Assembly (NCBI GenBank): GCA_963514095.1
Contig: OY741280.1
Coordinates: 12,969,797 to 13,033,796 of the forward strand
DNA from: Eutrigla gurnardus
Lineage: Eukaryota > Chordata > Actinopteri > Perciformes > Triglidae
Direction of reading: 5' to 3'
DNA length: 64,000 bases
Shown: positions 50,265 to 63,040 of the stretch, piece after piece
How positions within the stretch are numbered: the stretch's first letter is position 1
How the letters are laid out: every line of letters begins with the position of its first letter
Notes under the pieces: model-generated
What the model was told of the DNA's origin: nothing
The model's input: only the letters and a program-made list of their open reading frames with translations
The model's database searches: none
Position numbers and translations under genes: made by a program

Positions 50265-53200
50265 ATGGGTGATCAACGCAAGTCTTCTTTCCTGTTTCCT
50301 GACTCAGGGTTCGATGATTTACGTCTGGAGGGAACGCTTTGCGACGCAGTCATCACTGTTGAAGACGTGGAATTTCAAATCCACAAGACCATCCTCTGTC
50401 GATGCAGCCTCTACTTCGAGTGAGTACATTATCTGATATTAGGGGGGAAGCTTATGAATGTATATCCTTCAAATGAGCAGAAAGTAATAGCAAATTGATG
50501 TATTAGCGATCTGAAGTCTGAGAGAAGAGTTACAACACATAACAAGCTCATAGAGCATTTGTGATTTAAAAAAAAACAAAAACAAGTGTCATCTAGAGAG
50601 GACATTAAACACCTGATAGACAGCCACGAGAATATTTGTAACATATTTGAAAGGATAATTCAAAATTCAAGAAGTCAACCAGTGGTGTAGTTTCCCTGTC
50701 TGTCTACACATAGTCGGTATAGTTTTTATAAATATAATGACTTGACTTGATCATTTCAAATGAGGTTTCTTGTTTCCATTCATCTCATATCAACTACCAA
50801 GATGGGAAATTTGTACATTGATCGTAGATGTAAACTCAAGTTGGATTTATGATGTTTGCCAAACGTGTTATTGTTTTGTTGTTTTTTAAAAATATGATTA
50901 ACGTGAAGTAGAATTTTAACTGCTGGTCTCTTAGTTCCATACTACTGTACTTTAAAGCAGATTTGGAGAATGCAGTGCATTCAGAAAAGTGTTATAAAAT
51001 GCATATAATTCACTATTTTCATTCCAGATGTCATTTATTCAATAGATTTCATGTGTAATTCAGCGTATTTGGTTTGTCAGTGATGTGGTTTAAAGCTACA
51101 CGTAAACTGGGAGGATCCTTGATATCAGTCATATTTCACTCTGCTGCTGTTTTGAAAGGCGCCACACTATATTTCTTATAGTTATTAGTGTGAAGCAAAG
51201 AAGGAACAGCTGACGTCAGTTTCTCATCCTCTTCTTTGTGTTTCCATCCTGACCCACAGAGCTCTCTTCCAACGCTGGTCGACTCCAGACAAAAAGGTCT
51301 ACAACATCCCCGGCCTGACTCCCGACATGATGCAGCTCATCATCCAGTTTGCATACACCGGCTCCGTTTCAGTGACGGAGGACAACTTACAGGAGCTGCT
51401 TCTAGCAGCCGATCAATTCAACGTGATGGGCCTTGTGCAAATGTGCTGCGACTTCCTGGAGGGCCAGCTCTGCCCAGAGAACTGCATCGGCATCTTTCAG
51501 TTCACCGCCGTCTGCTTCTGCCCCGAACTGCAGCGCAAGGCCTACAGCTTCATCGTCGATCACTTTGAGGAGCTCGTCTTCTCTGAAGAGTTCCTGCAGC
51601 TCTCTGTGCAGGAACTCACCGCCATCCTCAACAGAGACGACCTCAGAGTGAGAAACGAGAGGACCGTGTATGAGGCCGTCCTCCGCTGGATCGCCCACGC
51701 ACCCGAAGAAAGGAAAGACCACATCGCTGTACTCTTGTCTAAGGTACGATGACTTCCTGTCACATGTTTAGATTTCTTCTCCGTGGTTTCATCCTGTAAA
51801 ATCTTTAATGATGACATTTTGAATAGATTTTGTTAGGTAGGATAAAAGGACCGGCCTAAAGTACTGCCGTACATGAACTTGAATTCAAGCATTCTGTCCT
51901 GTTTTCTCTGTAGGTGCGGCTGGCCTCGATGGGTACAGAGTACGTGAGGATCAATGTGATGTCTAATGAGCTCGTGAATAACAACACAGACTGCCAGCGC
52001 ATGGTCATGGAAGCCAATGAAGTCATGCAAAACGAGACCGATGTCTACAACCATCTCGCCCGTCCTCGCCTTCCGAAAGCCATCCTGCTGGCCATCGGAG
52101 GCGGGAGTGGCGGCATCAAGGCATACAACGTCCACACCAACGACTGGATCAACATGACCCACAGTCTTGTGCGTCCTCGTGCCTACCACGGCACCGCCTT
52201 CCTCAACGGGAGCGTCTACTGCGTCGGGGGCTTCGACAGGTTGGAGTACTTCAACAACGTGTGCAGGTTCGACCTTAGCTCAAAAACCTGGCATGAGGTG
52301 TCGCCCATGTTTTTCCGCCGCTGCTATGTGAGCGTCGCTACACTGAACGGGTGCATCTATGCCATGGGAGGTTACGACGGCCACGCACGACACTCCACTG
52401 CAGAGCGCTTCAGCCCTGAGACAAACCAGTGGAGTCTCATTTCATCCATGCAGGAGAGACGAAGTGACGCCAGCTCCGCGACGCTCCACAGCAAGGTGGG
52501 TCTCATAATTCTCAAATTATTATCATATTGTGTAGCGATATTTCAGATGATTTATTACCAGTGGAAGCCAAGAAAAGTGTTAATTCTTAAATCATTTAAT
52601 TGTTAAATCCTATTAAAGTCCTTTCCTGTTTTTCCCAGGTCTACGTTTGCGGTGGTTTCAATGGGAACGAGTGCCTGCAGACGGCTGAATGTTACAGCCC
52701 AGAGACCAACCAGTGGACGATCATCGGCCTCATGACCTGCGTCCGCAGTGGGCTCGGTGTCATTACATATGCAGACTGCCTCTATGCTGTAAGTCCAGGA
52801 AACACTGCTGACCCTCACACAACAAATACACTGTTTGAAGTGTGAAGAGATTCAGAGAAACTGATTCAATCTCTGTTTGACTTTTAATTTCCTCTTCCTC
52901 CCAAAGGTCGGCGGTTTTGATGGCACCAGTCGTCTCCGCAGCGCTGAGGTCTACAACCCTGAGAGCGACACCTGGAAGGAAGTGTCCCACATGTTGACCT
53001 CTCGCACCAACTTCGGCATCGAAGTTATCGACGGCCAGCTCTTCGTTGCCGGGGGCTTACACGGCTTCACCACCTCCCCCAACGTGGAGTGTTACAACGT
53101 GGCCACTGGTGAGTGGTCCGAGGTCTCTGACATGGGGGTCGCCCGCAGTGCCCTGAGCTGCTGTGTGGTGTCCGGACTCCCCAACATGGCCGAGTATCTC

Positions 53201-53314
53201 GTCCCACGTGACGTACTGCCGCTTTTAGATTTGGATAGTGTGCCTGTGGAGTCTGCGGAGGCAGGCCGTTCTGCCCAACAACATCCACCCTGGTTTGTTA
53301 AACTGTTTTTTTAA
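50265..53314 (+). CDS. klhl10-like BTB-BACK-Kelch protein, copy 3 (592 residues)
   Basis: Exons: 50265-50419, 51260-51743, 51914-52495, 52639-52788, 52907-53314; exon lengths are identical to copy 1. BTB, BACK and six kelch blades are all intact, as is the tail ending PPWFVKLFF. Differences from copy 1 include V21L, IIQFAYTG for IIHFAYTG, TEDNLQEL for TEDNVQEL and GGSGGIKAYN for GGSGSIKAYN. A tight cluster in the third kelch blade reads YDGHARHSTAERF against YDGYQRLSTAERF (Y370H, Q371A, L373H). Intron 1 lacks a short AT-rich stretch that copies 1 and 2 have. The full open frame argues for a working gene. Confidence 0.93.
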
Positions 53315-53332
53315 AAATGTACATTTAAATAA

Positions 53333-53338
53333 AATAAA
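53333..53338 (+). terminator. poly(A) signal, klhl10-like copy 3
   Basis: AATAAA (a second overlapping copy starts at 53328) shortly after the stop, as in copy 1. Confidence 0.65.
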
Positions 53339-53944
53339 CTTCTTTCTGCATCAAACTGCTACTGACAGATTGTGTGAACTTAAGTAAGTTTTATGCCATG
53401 TGAAGGTAGTCCAACTAAAAAATGTGTATTCCAGCATATCTAAGAGTGTGATCTGCATATTTGGCATTTCGATATTTAAAAAGCCACCAAGTTTTACATT
53501 CTTTTGCTTTTTCAAAGACCAATAGAGTGATGAGTTCAACGGTCAATATAAACATGGCAGCCGGCATTTTATAATCCCTGTGCATTTTAGCTCCACAGTG
53601 GTTGAACACTTACGAACGGCTAATGTTGGATAACAAACATTACCTTCTTGTTAACGTTTGCGATCCACGTTGAAACCAGTCGGCACCGGCAGCACGCTGA
53701 CATTACATCCAACCTGAAAAAAACTACTTTAAAAATGTCAGTGAAGGTCACTTTAAAAAAAATTAAAAATAAATATGAAATACCTCCTACTCTCTGAACA
53801 TGAAATCATGATTCATCAGACACTAAAACAATATTGCAACATCAATGAAATACACTGCCGTTCACTGTCTGGGGGAATGTACTGTTGATCTTGTGCTTAT
53901 TAAGATCAACTCTAGATTAAGGATCAGTCATGACTAACTTCCAC

Positions 53945-53946
53945 AT

Positions 53947-54001
<55 letters not shown>
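53945..54001. repeat. CA microsatellite just beyond the klhl10-like array
   Basis: About 28 CA units, 36 bases after the right edge of unit 3. Confidence 0.95.
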
Positions 54002-54003
<2 letters not shown>

Positions 54004-56383
54004 ATGGTGATCCTTATCAGTGGGAGCAAACAGCAACCCAAGGCGTATAATAGTCATCACAGAGAGAGGAGGCTGCCTGTTTGGCTGATATGAATGAGAG
54101 GAAGCACTTAGGGCTGTTTTCATCTTATTGTTGTTGTACAAGGCTAAAGACAGACACACAACATTCATCGAACTGATTATTAGTGTGTGTGTGCGTGTGT
54201 GGAAGCTGCATACATGCAACCTGAAGCCTTTGTCACAATAAACACAGGTGTGCGTCCACATTAGTTTCTGACTGTGTGTGTGAGTGTGTGTGTGTATGCG
54301 TGTGTGTGTGAGAGAGTAACTAGGGGGAGTAGGAGGGAGGGAGGTGGGGGTGAGCCCTCTTGTTGTATTTCAAGTTCACCCAGAGTTCCCACGCTGTTAT
54401 TTTCTGCACGGCTGTCTTTGTTCTACCGGTCTCATCACATGTTGTGATTAGTAGGGCCTTTCAGGGGCCGCCCTTTGAAGGTGAGGACCCGCTACACGGC
54501 ATCATCAAATCCCCACCCACCTCCTCCTCCTCCTCCCCTCTCTTCTCCCGCTGCAAATCAGGCCACCAAACCGACTCAATCTCAGGGCCAAAATAACCAG
54601 GTTTGCAGAAAGATTGTGCTCTCTCTCTCTCATACATTTATCTTATTCCTTTATCTGCAACTTCCTGTTTTCCCATATTGTCCTCTGCCTTGTTTTCTTG
54701 AATCGTGTCCTCACTCTGTCTTTTCTCCCTCAGCCGAAGGTAATTTTATCTCTCCAAATCCTCTCAATCGATGTTGATGCACATGGTTAAGGGTCGGTTC
54801 AAAGGGGAGACATTAGTGCATCTATGTAGAAATCAAACGTTGAAAATGATACGTTTCCATGTCTTCTGCCGGCTCACACAGCGTGCAATCAAAGCGGGTT
54901 TGGAATTTCAGTTTATTAGAAAGCCACAAGTGCATTTTATTTTTCAGCAATAACATGTCATCAGTGGAGACATAAACAGAAGGAACTATTTGGATTAATG
55001 CATGCACACTCGGGCTTTGAAGTAGTTTTCACAGCAGATATCTCCGATAAATTCACTTCATTGCCGTACGCAGTCTATATGTCACGTCTGCTGTTCATAT
55101 TTATACAACGAGTCCACACGTCATCAGGTATTTAGTTGCTGTTTGGATTTGATTTCCTGCAAAGAGCTCGCGTGGATCTGCATGACTTCCGCGAGTGTAA
55201 ATGAAGCCGCGCCGCCGCGTTGACGGAGTGACGATGATGAACGATGTTGATATCGCGTCCAGGAACTCTCAGTTACTCCTTAACCAAACAAAGTCAACCG
55301 TGGACCGCTTCAAAATATGTGTCTGCCTCGTGATGTCATCATCAGAAGTATGAGCACAAATATGACAAATCGCTAACAAGGATAAATGTTCAATACACAT
55401 GAGAATCACTTGGAGAACGTCTGCAAACACAAAGCCTTCATTTGGTGACGTCAGGTTTTTTGGTTGTTTGTTGTTTCATCTTGCAAAACTCGCCACGTAT
55501 CATATACGTAATAAATCAACCGACTGCAGGAAACGATCCTTCAACACATGTTGCTTTGTGAAGTTCACTGCCAGATAAATGTTTGTCTTAAGTTTTGGGT
55601 TCGTCGTCGTTGCTCATTTTAGTTGAGGGGTCTTTAAATGCGATAATTAATGTATAATGACGGACAAAGAAGTGGTAGAAAAACTGCAGTAGACTTGGTT
55701 CATTATGTCATTCAGCACGTGTCAGTACAGTCCAACACACACAGATTTCCCACACTGTTTAAAAGTCCCCTTCCAGGAACAACACGAAATAAAACACTCT
55801 ATAAACTATAAAAAAAAAAGACGTCTTAAAAGCATAATCACTCATTGAAAAAGCCACAATCAATGAATATGCAAATATTTTTAATTTAGAACGTGACTTC
55901 TGGACACAAGACCTCAGTGAAAAGTCCTTCCAGTTTGACCTGTGTGACTTGTGGAACATGATTGGCTCCCCACTGTGATGTCATAAAATCGGACTGTTAC
56001 GTATTAAACATCCAAGTGTAGTAAGGGGGGGGGTGCAGCTCTGGGTTTGCTAAAAAGCCAATCCAACGGTTTTTGAAGGTGTAACCGTCAGCGTGTCGCA
56101 GCGAGACGCTGGGAGCTGCGGCGTCTGCAGGTTAGCCACAGACAGATGTTCGTCCGCTCGAGAACAATACGCCGAGCCGCTCTCTGGTGAAACCCTGCGG
56201 AGGGCGAGCCGTGTTATTGTTTATAAATAGAGCTGTGCGGGACCACGGAGGAAGGCTCACTTTGTTTCCCCTGACAGAGAGAGGAAGCGACGGCTAATTC
56301 TGCTCCAGACGTGTGTGACACCCGACCATTGTGCCTTAGAGAGAGAGGGGGGGGGGGGACATTGTTTATGAATGTGTCTTTAG

Positions 56384-56420
<37 letters not shown>
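56384..56420. repeat. GT microsatellite
   Basis: About 18 GT units; a poly(G) run at 56347-56359 lies just before it. Confidence 0.9.
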
Positions 56421-56421
<1 letters not shown>

Positions 56422-56559
56422 TACCCTAGTATTGTCCAGGAGGGTGGGGGTTTGAAAGTGGTTTCATTGTTTGCTCTTGTCTATCACTGACAGTTCCCCT
56501 CTGAGTTTTGTTAACAGGGTCCTCTCCTGCATATTGGGTCAACACAGAACAGATTTCTC

Positions 56560-56560
<1 letters not shown>

Positions 56561-56633
<73 letters not shown>

Positions 56634-56640
56634 TGTGTGT
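56561..56640. repeat. GT microsatellite, first arm of an opposed pair
   Basis: GT units with two interruptions. Confidence 0.93.
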
Positions 56641-56733
56641 ATTGAGGAAGTGAAGGATGTGTCAAAGTTGACCCACTGACACTCATCTCTGTCTTGTCTC
56701 CCCATGGGAAGTGTTCACGGTGGGCCTCCCTTT

Positions 56734-56737
<4 letters not shown>

Positions 56738-56799
<62 letters not shown>

Positions 56800-56809
56800 C
56801 ACACACACA
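56738..56809. repeat. CA microsatellite, second arm of an opposed pair
   Basis: About 29 CA units plus a short interrupted tail, about 100 bases from the GT tract and complementary to it. Confidence 0.93.
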
Positions 56810-58235
56810 GAAACCAACTCTGTCTTGATGACACAAGACAAATGTTTCTTTCACATTATATTTATATTTCAGTCTGAATCTAAATTCTAATTCTTGAAAA
56901 CAAACATCTTATGGCCTTTTCAAGTTGGATGGTTGGATTTAAGTTTGTATCTTAATTATTTTTCTCTAATGACTTTGGTTTCTGTCACACGTTAACTGTT
57001 TAGCTGATAATCTTATTCATGAAGTCTCCTTGGAATTTGCACCTGCCAAATGTCATTATAGAATGAATCATGCGTAATGTGTGTAATAAAAGTAAGAAAA
57101 ATTAGAATGAAAAAATAAAGTTAGTTATATTAAGTAGAAAAACATAATAACAGTTGCGCATAATTTAAATATATTCTACATTGTTGATTATTGTGAACAT
57201 ATTAAATGGAAATATAGGAGCTAAAAAGACCAAAACCAACATCTGTTAATGTGGCTCCAAGTCCCGAGCCCATTGGTTTCATTTCCTAAAACAGCTGTAA
57301 GGTTCTGGGTACATTTGTTGCCTGACTATGATCGACTGCGGATTAATACACATTTGGAGCTCCATCAGAATAATTAGAATTGGCTTCTGTACATCAAAAC
57401 TATGCAGCATTAGGGAAACCGAGTTAAGCTGAATAACTTCAGTTCAAAGCCTGTGGTTGAGCCTGGATGTGAGCGCTCGGAGGCACCTGTAGCATTTTTC
57501 CCAGACAGCAGAGTTGTCGGATATATGTTGCACAGCTCATGTCTGTGATTTCTTTGGGGTGCAGGAAACCCAGACGACTTGAACACACCCCCTTCATCTG
57601 CCGTCCTCTGATCTCCTAAATGGGCCGCTAATCCTCCCGTCTGGTACATTTGATATCTAAATTCAACAGGTGGATCGGAGGCTCGGTATTCAACTTCCAT
57701 TTGTTGCGTCCGGTCAATTCAGATAAAAAAAAAAAAGTACCTGCCGGGGGAAAATTCACAGGATGTCATAATCAGCGCTGTCTGACTTTAATCTGGAGGC
57801 AAAGTGGAGCGGCTGGTTTCGTGGAGGTTTGGGTGTGACTCACGTCTGGAGCCGGTTGAAACTCCGGGTGGGTGGTCACTGTGAGGGGCGAGCGAGAGAA
57901 AGTCATAGAGAACAAAGGCGGTTATTTAACTTTCATCTCAGCTTGAGGTAATTATTCGCTTTTGAGTTTGACCCAGTCGCACTCTCAAATTGGCCTCCTG
58001 CCCTTGGAAAATGGGGGGGACCTTTGTCCTGTTCTGACATTTTACATGATGAAGAGTATATAGGACAAGGATAACCTGCTGGCATGCGACAGCAGTCACG
58101 AGTTTTGCGCCTGAAGAAAAACGGACTGAGATTTTGATCCTTTGATATGGCTGCAGTGTGAGATCTGGGCCTGGAGGAATGGCGAAATTGTGAGGCGAAA
58201 AAAGCAACATTGGTTTCACGCATTTGTCAAATGTG

Positions 58236-58236
58236 C

Positions 58237-58270
<34 letters not shown>
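58236..58270. repeat. CA microsatellite
   Basis: About 17 CA units. A short GT run also lies at 58660-58681. Confidence 0.9.
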
Positions 58271-58274
<4 letters not shown>

Positions 58275-59239
58275 TCTAATCACTCATCTTTACTCACTAA
58301 TTCGATAACGAGCCTGAACAGTGGAAACATGTTTTAGCGTTTGACATCTGGCCTCAAGAAAAAGACGAAAAAAAGAAAAGAACGAGCCTCCCTTCAGTAT
58401 CTCTGCAGTCTTGGGAGAGAGCAGCCACCCACCCTGCACCCCCCTCACCCCCCACCATCTCCTGCTGCATGGAGGGGTTGCTGCTCCTCTGACCCCGGTA
58501 ATGATGGCGGGTCAGGACTCAGGTTGTGTGAAGGAACCGTCTACGTCTGCAGAGCGCGTGAGGAGCGCCTGGGAACCAGAGCTCGCCGTGTGATCCCGTG
58601 AAATTGATCTCTCCAGAGGGGACCAGTGGTGTGTATTTATTTTTAAGTGCGGGCGGTTGTGTGTGTGTGTGTGTGTGTGTGTAGGAGGGGAGTGACGGCG
58701 ACAGGAGACACACCAGCGGAAATGGTAGATCCCCGTGGTCGGCCTGTCTTGCTGTGACCAGGGTGCCCTGTCTGCATGCCTGTCTACGGCAGGAATGACA
58801 GGAGGCAGCGGTGGGGAAAGTTTGAGACGACTTTAGGCTTCGCCGTCTCCTGAGACAGAGAAGGAAGCAGAGTGAAGCCCCGAATTAGCATTTCTCTTGG
58901 ATAAAGTAGCTCAATTGTTTCCAATTCCATTTTTAGATGGAACAGAAAATGAACTGTTGAGAGAAAGAAGGGGACCCACAACCGTGAAATAAAATACATA
59001 TGATTGGTTCATCCAACCCCGCATCATTGTGAGTAAAAGTATTTCTACTATGACTGAAGCAAAGGATCTGAGTACTTTCACTGTCCTGAGGTACACGTGT
59101 GCATGAATGCAATAATAAATGACACACTGTCTTCCTCATGTCCAGGCAGTTTAAATGCATCGTCTGATCCCATTAAAGCACCTTCAAAATAAGTTTAGAT
59201 CGGGAGGAGGTTGACATTAAAGGGAAGCCACGGAGAGGT

Positions 59240-59308
<69 letters not shown>
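59240..59308. repeat. GT microsatellite
   Basis: About 34 GT units. Confidence 0.95.
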
Positions 59309-59309
<1 letters not shown>

Positions 59310-60369
59310 AGTATCTGAGAGACAGACCCCTCCAGTGAAGGCTCGGCGGCTCTTTCATCTCCAGCATCTGCTATTCTTCTTAGAATCTCTGGTCAAACCT
59401 CCGCTGTGTGTCTGCTCCGCCTATTTGGATGCAACCACTTCAGTCGTATCTGCAGGCTCGTTATGGCAGCTACAAAACCAATCCCTCCGCGTGCTTATTC
59501 AATCACAGACGGCTCTCGTTAGCTTTTTTTTTTTTTGTCTGTCTGTCTGCTCCCTCCTGGAGGCTCTGTGCAGACATTTCGAAACAATCAGATCTATTAG
59601 TCGGGGACTTGTGATGTCTGATCCCACCGCCGCTCATGGGGCCCTTTGCGTGGAAACGCGGCGCACCCCGTTCAGAAATTCCTTGAGGTTTGCTTAAAAG
59701 AGAGAGAAAATTAGTCAAGAATCGACCGCACCTTTGAAGCGATGCCACAGATGTCTTTATGAATTGATATCCACGGTGTTGGGATGCAAAGGGATGGTAA
59801 TGAAAGGTGCCACATCAAACGGACCAACAGGGATCGTTTGCACATCTCTTCTCGAAAGATATAACGCAGTGGAGAAGAAAAGAGTCAAATATGACAATGT
59901 GATTTCCTTATTATTATTATTATTATTTGTCCTTCAACGGATTAGATACAATAATAAGTTTGTATGGACACCATAATGGTGGGTGTTGGATGGTTAGTTC
60001 TTTAATCCATTCATGTCATCTAATTTCCATTATTTCATGGATAAATAAATGTAACTTTGACATCAATTTCTGCCATAAAAATCATCTCTCAACCTCCAAA
60101 TAATGAAAAGGATTGCTTGACACACAAATTGCTGCAAAACAGCTGATAATAGAACAGAAAGTGACGTATAAAGTGTGTAGTTTGCGGTGCTTTGTGCTCA
60201 CACAAACTCAAACCCAGGTTTGTGGGAAGTCGCCGGGCTGAGGCCGACTCGCATGTTGTCGTTACATCGCTCAGACGACGCACTCAAAACTTTAATTAGA
60301 CAGACTTCTCTGGCTTGTTTGCTTTTGGACATGTGAGTGACGTGCGTATGCATCTGTGTGCATGCATGC

Positions 60370-60398
60370 ACGTGTGTGTGTGTGTGTGTGTGTGTGTT
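60370..60398. repeat. GT microsatellite
   Basis: About 14 GT units after a CATGCATGCA stretch. Confidence 0.85.
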
Positions 60399-60761
60399 TT
60401 GAGTGGTTAACGCAGCGCTGATTGCTGTTTATTTGGTCTGTGGGTTGACGCAGAGCCTAACAGTCAGGAGTGCTACTGACAGCTCTGTTTTTATTGGGTC
60501 CCTGTGGCCCTACCAACACTAACACTGGGGTCGCGCTCTTCCCGCTGTCCCCCGCACCCCGAGACTCCCACACCAAGCTTCCTGTCTGTGCTTTGAAATA
60601 ACATACAGTAAATCATTACGATTACAACGAGATATTTTCTAAAGTCCTGCCGAGAAAGTAAATCTGTTTCAAAATCATCCTTAAACTGAATCACAGCACA
60701 ATCCAACAGATTTTTCAAACCTCATAACTTTTAATACTAATAGTTTGATATTTTAGATACA

Positions 60762-60953
60762 AGCTTAGCTTAGCGTAAAGACTGGAAACAGGGGGAAACA
60801 GCTAGCTACACAAAGGTAACAATATCTGCCTCTCGGGACCTCTAAAGCTCAACGATTAACACTTTATGGTTCTTTAATCCACATAAAAACCAAAGCCAGG
60901 CTAGCTGTTTTTCCATATTTCCAGTCTTTATGCTAAGCTAAGCTAAGCTAAGC
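60762..60953. mobile_element. short inverted-repeat element (MITE-like)
   Basis: The left end AGCTTAGCTTAGCGTAAAGA continues CTGGAAACAGGGGGAAACAGCTAGC. It is mirrored at the right by GCTAGCTGTTTTTCCATATT then TCCAGTCTTTATGCTAAGCTAAGC. The inverted repeats are about 45 bp in a 192-bp element. No coding capacity. Confidence 0.75.
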
Positions 60954-61542
60954 AGCTGTTACTGTGTTGTGTAGCTTCACACCAACTGTACAGCTATCAG
61001 AGTTGTATTAATCTCAAATAATTTAGAAGAGCCTCTATCATATTAAAATGCAAATGCAAATTAAAATACTACAAAAGAGAATGTTTAAATTATTGATTCA
61101 GCTTTTTTGTGCCATATAATGGAAAAGTAATCAATGGATGTTTTAAAAATGGGGAAGAAACTGGGAGAAAGTTGTCTTGCACAGAATATCGCAGCTTGAA
61201 ATGACATTAAAAAAGACTCTAAAACAGCAACAAGGTGACAAATTATATATTTATAAAATAATAATTACAACCTACAGTTGACGTTCATGAAAACTGAGAT
61301 TTGTTTCTGAAGTGTGCTGCTGCCCAACATTGTTTTTATACCTCGTATGAATGATGGTGGAAACCATGAAAACAAGTTGTAAAAGAAATAATTTTCCCTC
61401 AAACTCCACTAAAAGTCTACAGGTGTGAATCGACCGTCTCAACATCGGATGTAAGATAAACACACACACGCTGACATCCAAAAGGTGGTATATATGGTAC
61501 ATGAACACTTAGTCAACCATGTAATGTGACCCTGTCTCAGCC

Positions 61543-61543
<1 letters not shown>

Positions 61544-61577
<34 letters not shown>

Positions 61578-61858
61578 GTAAAGAGGTCACCACTTTACCA
61601 TCTGGTGGTCAACCCCCCCCATCACACATAATGATATAATAACCTGTACTGTCCTACACACTGGACGACCATGTCTGTCTCCTCACCCAACCTAACCACT
61701 GACCCTAACACACACACACACACACACAGCTGACATCTCCCTTTACTGAAGAGAGGAAGGGAGTGGGATGCCGAGATGGAGCGGCTGTGGGTGTGTGTGC
61801 GTGTGTGTGTGTCCCTGCTGTAACGGCTGCTCCCGGCCGTCCACACAGCTGTCTGTGA

Positions 61859-61918
<60 letters not shown>

Positions 61919-61927
61919 CACACACAC
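61544..61927. repeat. cluster of CA microsatellites
   Basis: CA runs at 61544-61575, 61710-61729 and 61859-61927, with a GT run at 61790-61811 between the last two. Confidence 0.9.
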
Positions 61928-62998
61928 TGAGCGGCTGTGAGAGATCCCCCCCATGACTGCTTCCCAGGCCTGTGACGAAGAGAAAGGAAAAGGGGGGGGG
62001 GGGCTGGAAAACATTACACACATACACACTTTCCCAAATTAATAACCAATGTCCCAAATTGGAGTTCTTTTTTACATTATACATAATAGATAAAGTTTAA
62101 TTTTAATCTTTTTGATTCTATTATAATTCTATTATAATGATTCTATAATGGTATATGAATACCATATAATTATATATATAGTTTTCCTTATTTGTCTGGT
62201 CATTGGTTTGAGTTACTTTATCCTGTTTATCAACTGTGTGATCAATGAATGCACAACTGCAACCTTGTTTCTGATACACACTGGTATACAGAGATGGATA
62301 TACACACACTATGAACATAATATCATAGTAAATCTGAGAGGTATTACCAGGTTGAGATATGTCTTTCAGTCAGTGGTGGAAGGTTTATGATGACATCATC
62401 AGGAATATGATGACACATTGAATCTTCAACTCATTGGTCAAACTTTGCATCCACAATAAAAACTCTCTATAGCTGTTGCAACTTTCACGGGGCTCGTCTG
62501 TTTTCTCGTCTCACGATCCTGCGGCTTCGCTCTCTAAATTTGGTAACAACCATGACACATAAAGTGAATAATTTCATTTGTAATTGTAACTTCCTGTCCG
62601 GGAATCGTCCCAGACACTGTGTCCTAGGTGCTATTTTTATTGTCTACTGGACAATGGAACATCCTTAAAGGGAAAATTCACAGATTTTCATCCGTATCTC
62701 TTCTTATGCAAATGGTCCGAGACTAGAATTCATAAGGGGTACAGTTGTATTTTTCTATTTAGGTGTAAGAATATTTCCTTCATTAACATTTTGTGAGTTC
62801 ACTTTGTTTATCTCTCATATCGTAGTGAACTCACCACTTGTGCGCAATGAACCCTGGGATATGTAGGCACAGCCAGCACTTTCTCATTCAATAAAGTACA
62901 AATTATAACTTATTTCTTCAGTGGACTACATTTACCATCAGCAACGACTGGATATCCACATAAGAGGAGGCACATTTTACCTTTAATTTCTAGCGCTG

Positions 62999-63002
<4 letters not shown>

Positions 63003-63040
<38 letters not shown>
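63003..63040. repeat. CA microsatellite
   Basis: About 18 CA units. Confidence 0.93.

Larger units (their letters stand above)
49915..53909 (+). repeat. tandem segmental duplication, unit 3 (5' truncated)
   Basis: It begins abruptly with AAGAAGAAACTTATAG, which corresponds to about 39762 in unit 1, so roughly 410 bases of the 5' flank are missing. It ends at TTAAGATCAA, as unit 1 does. Its 5' flank reads like unit 1, while exon 2 shares VYNIPG with unit 2, which suggests gene conversion or a mosaic origin. Confidence 0.8.
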
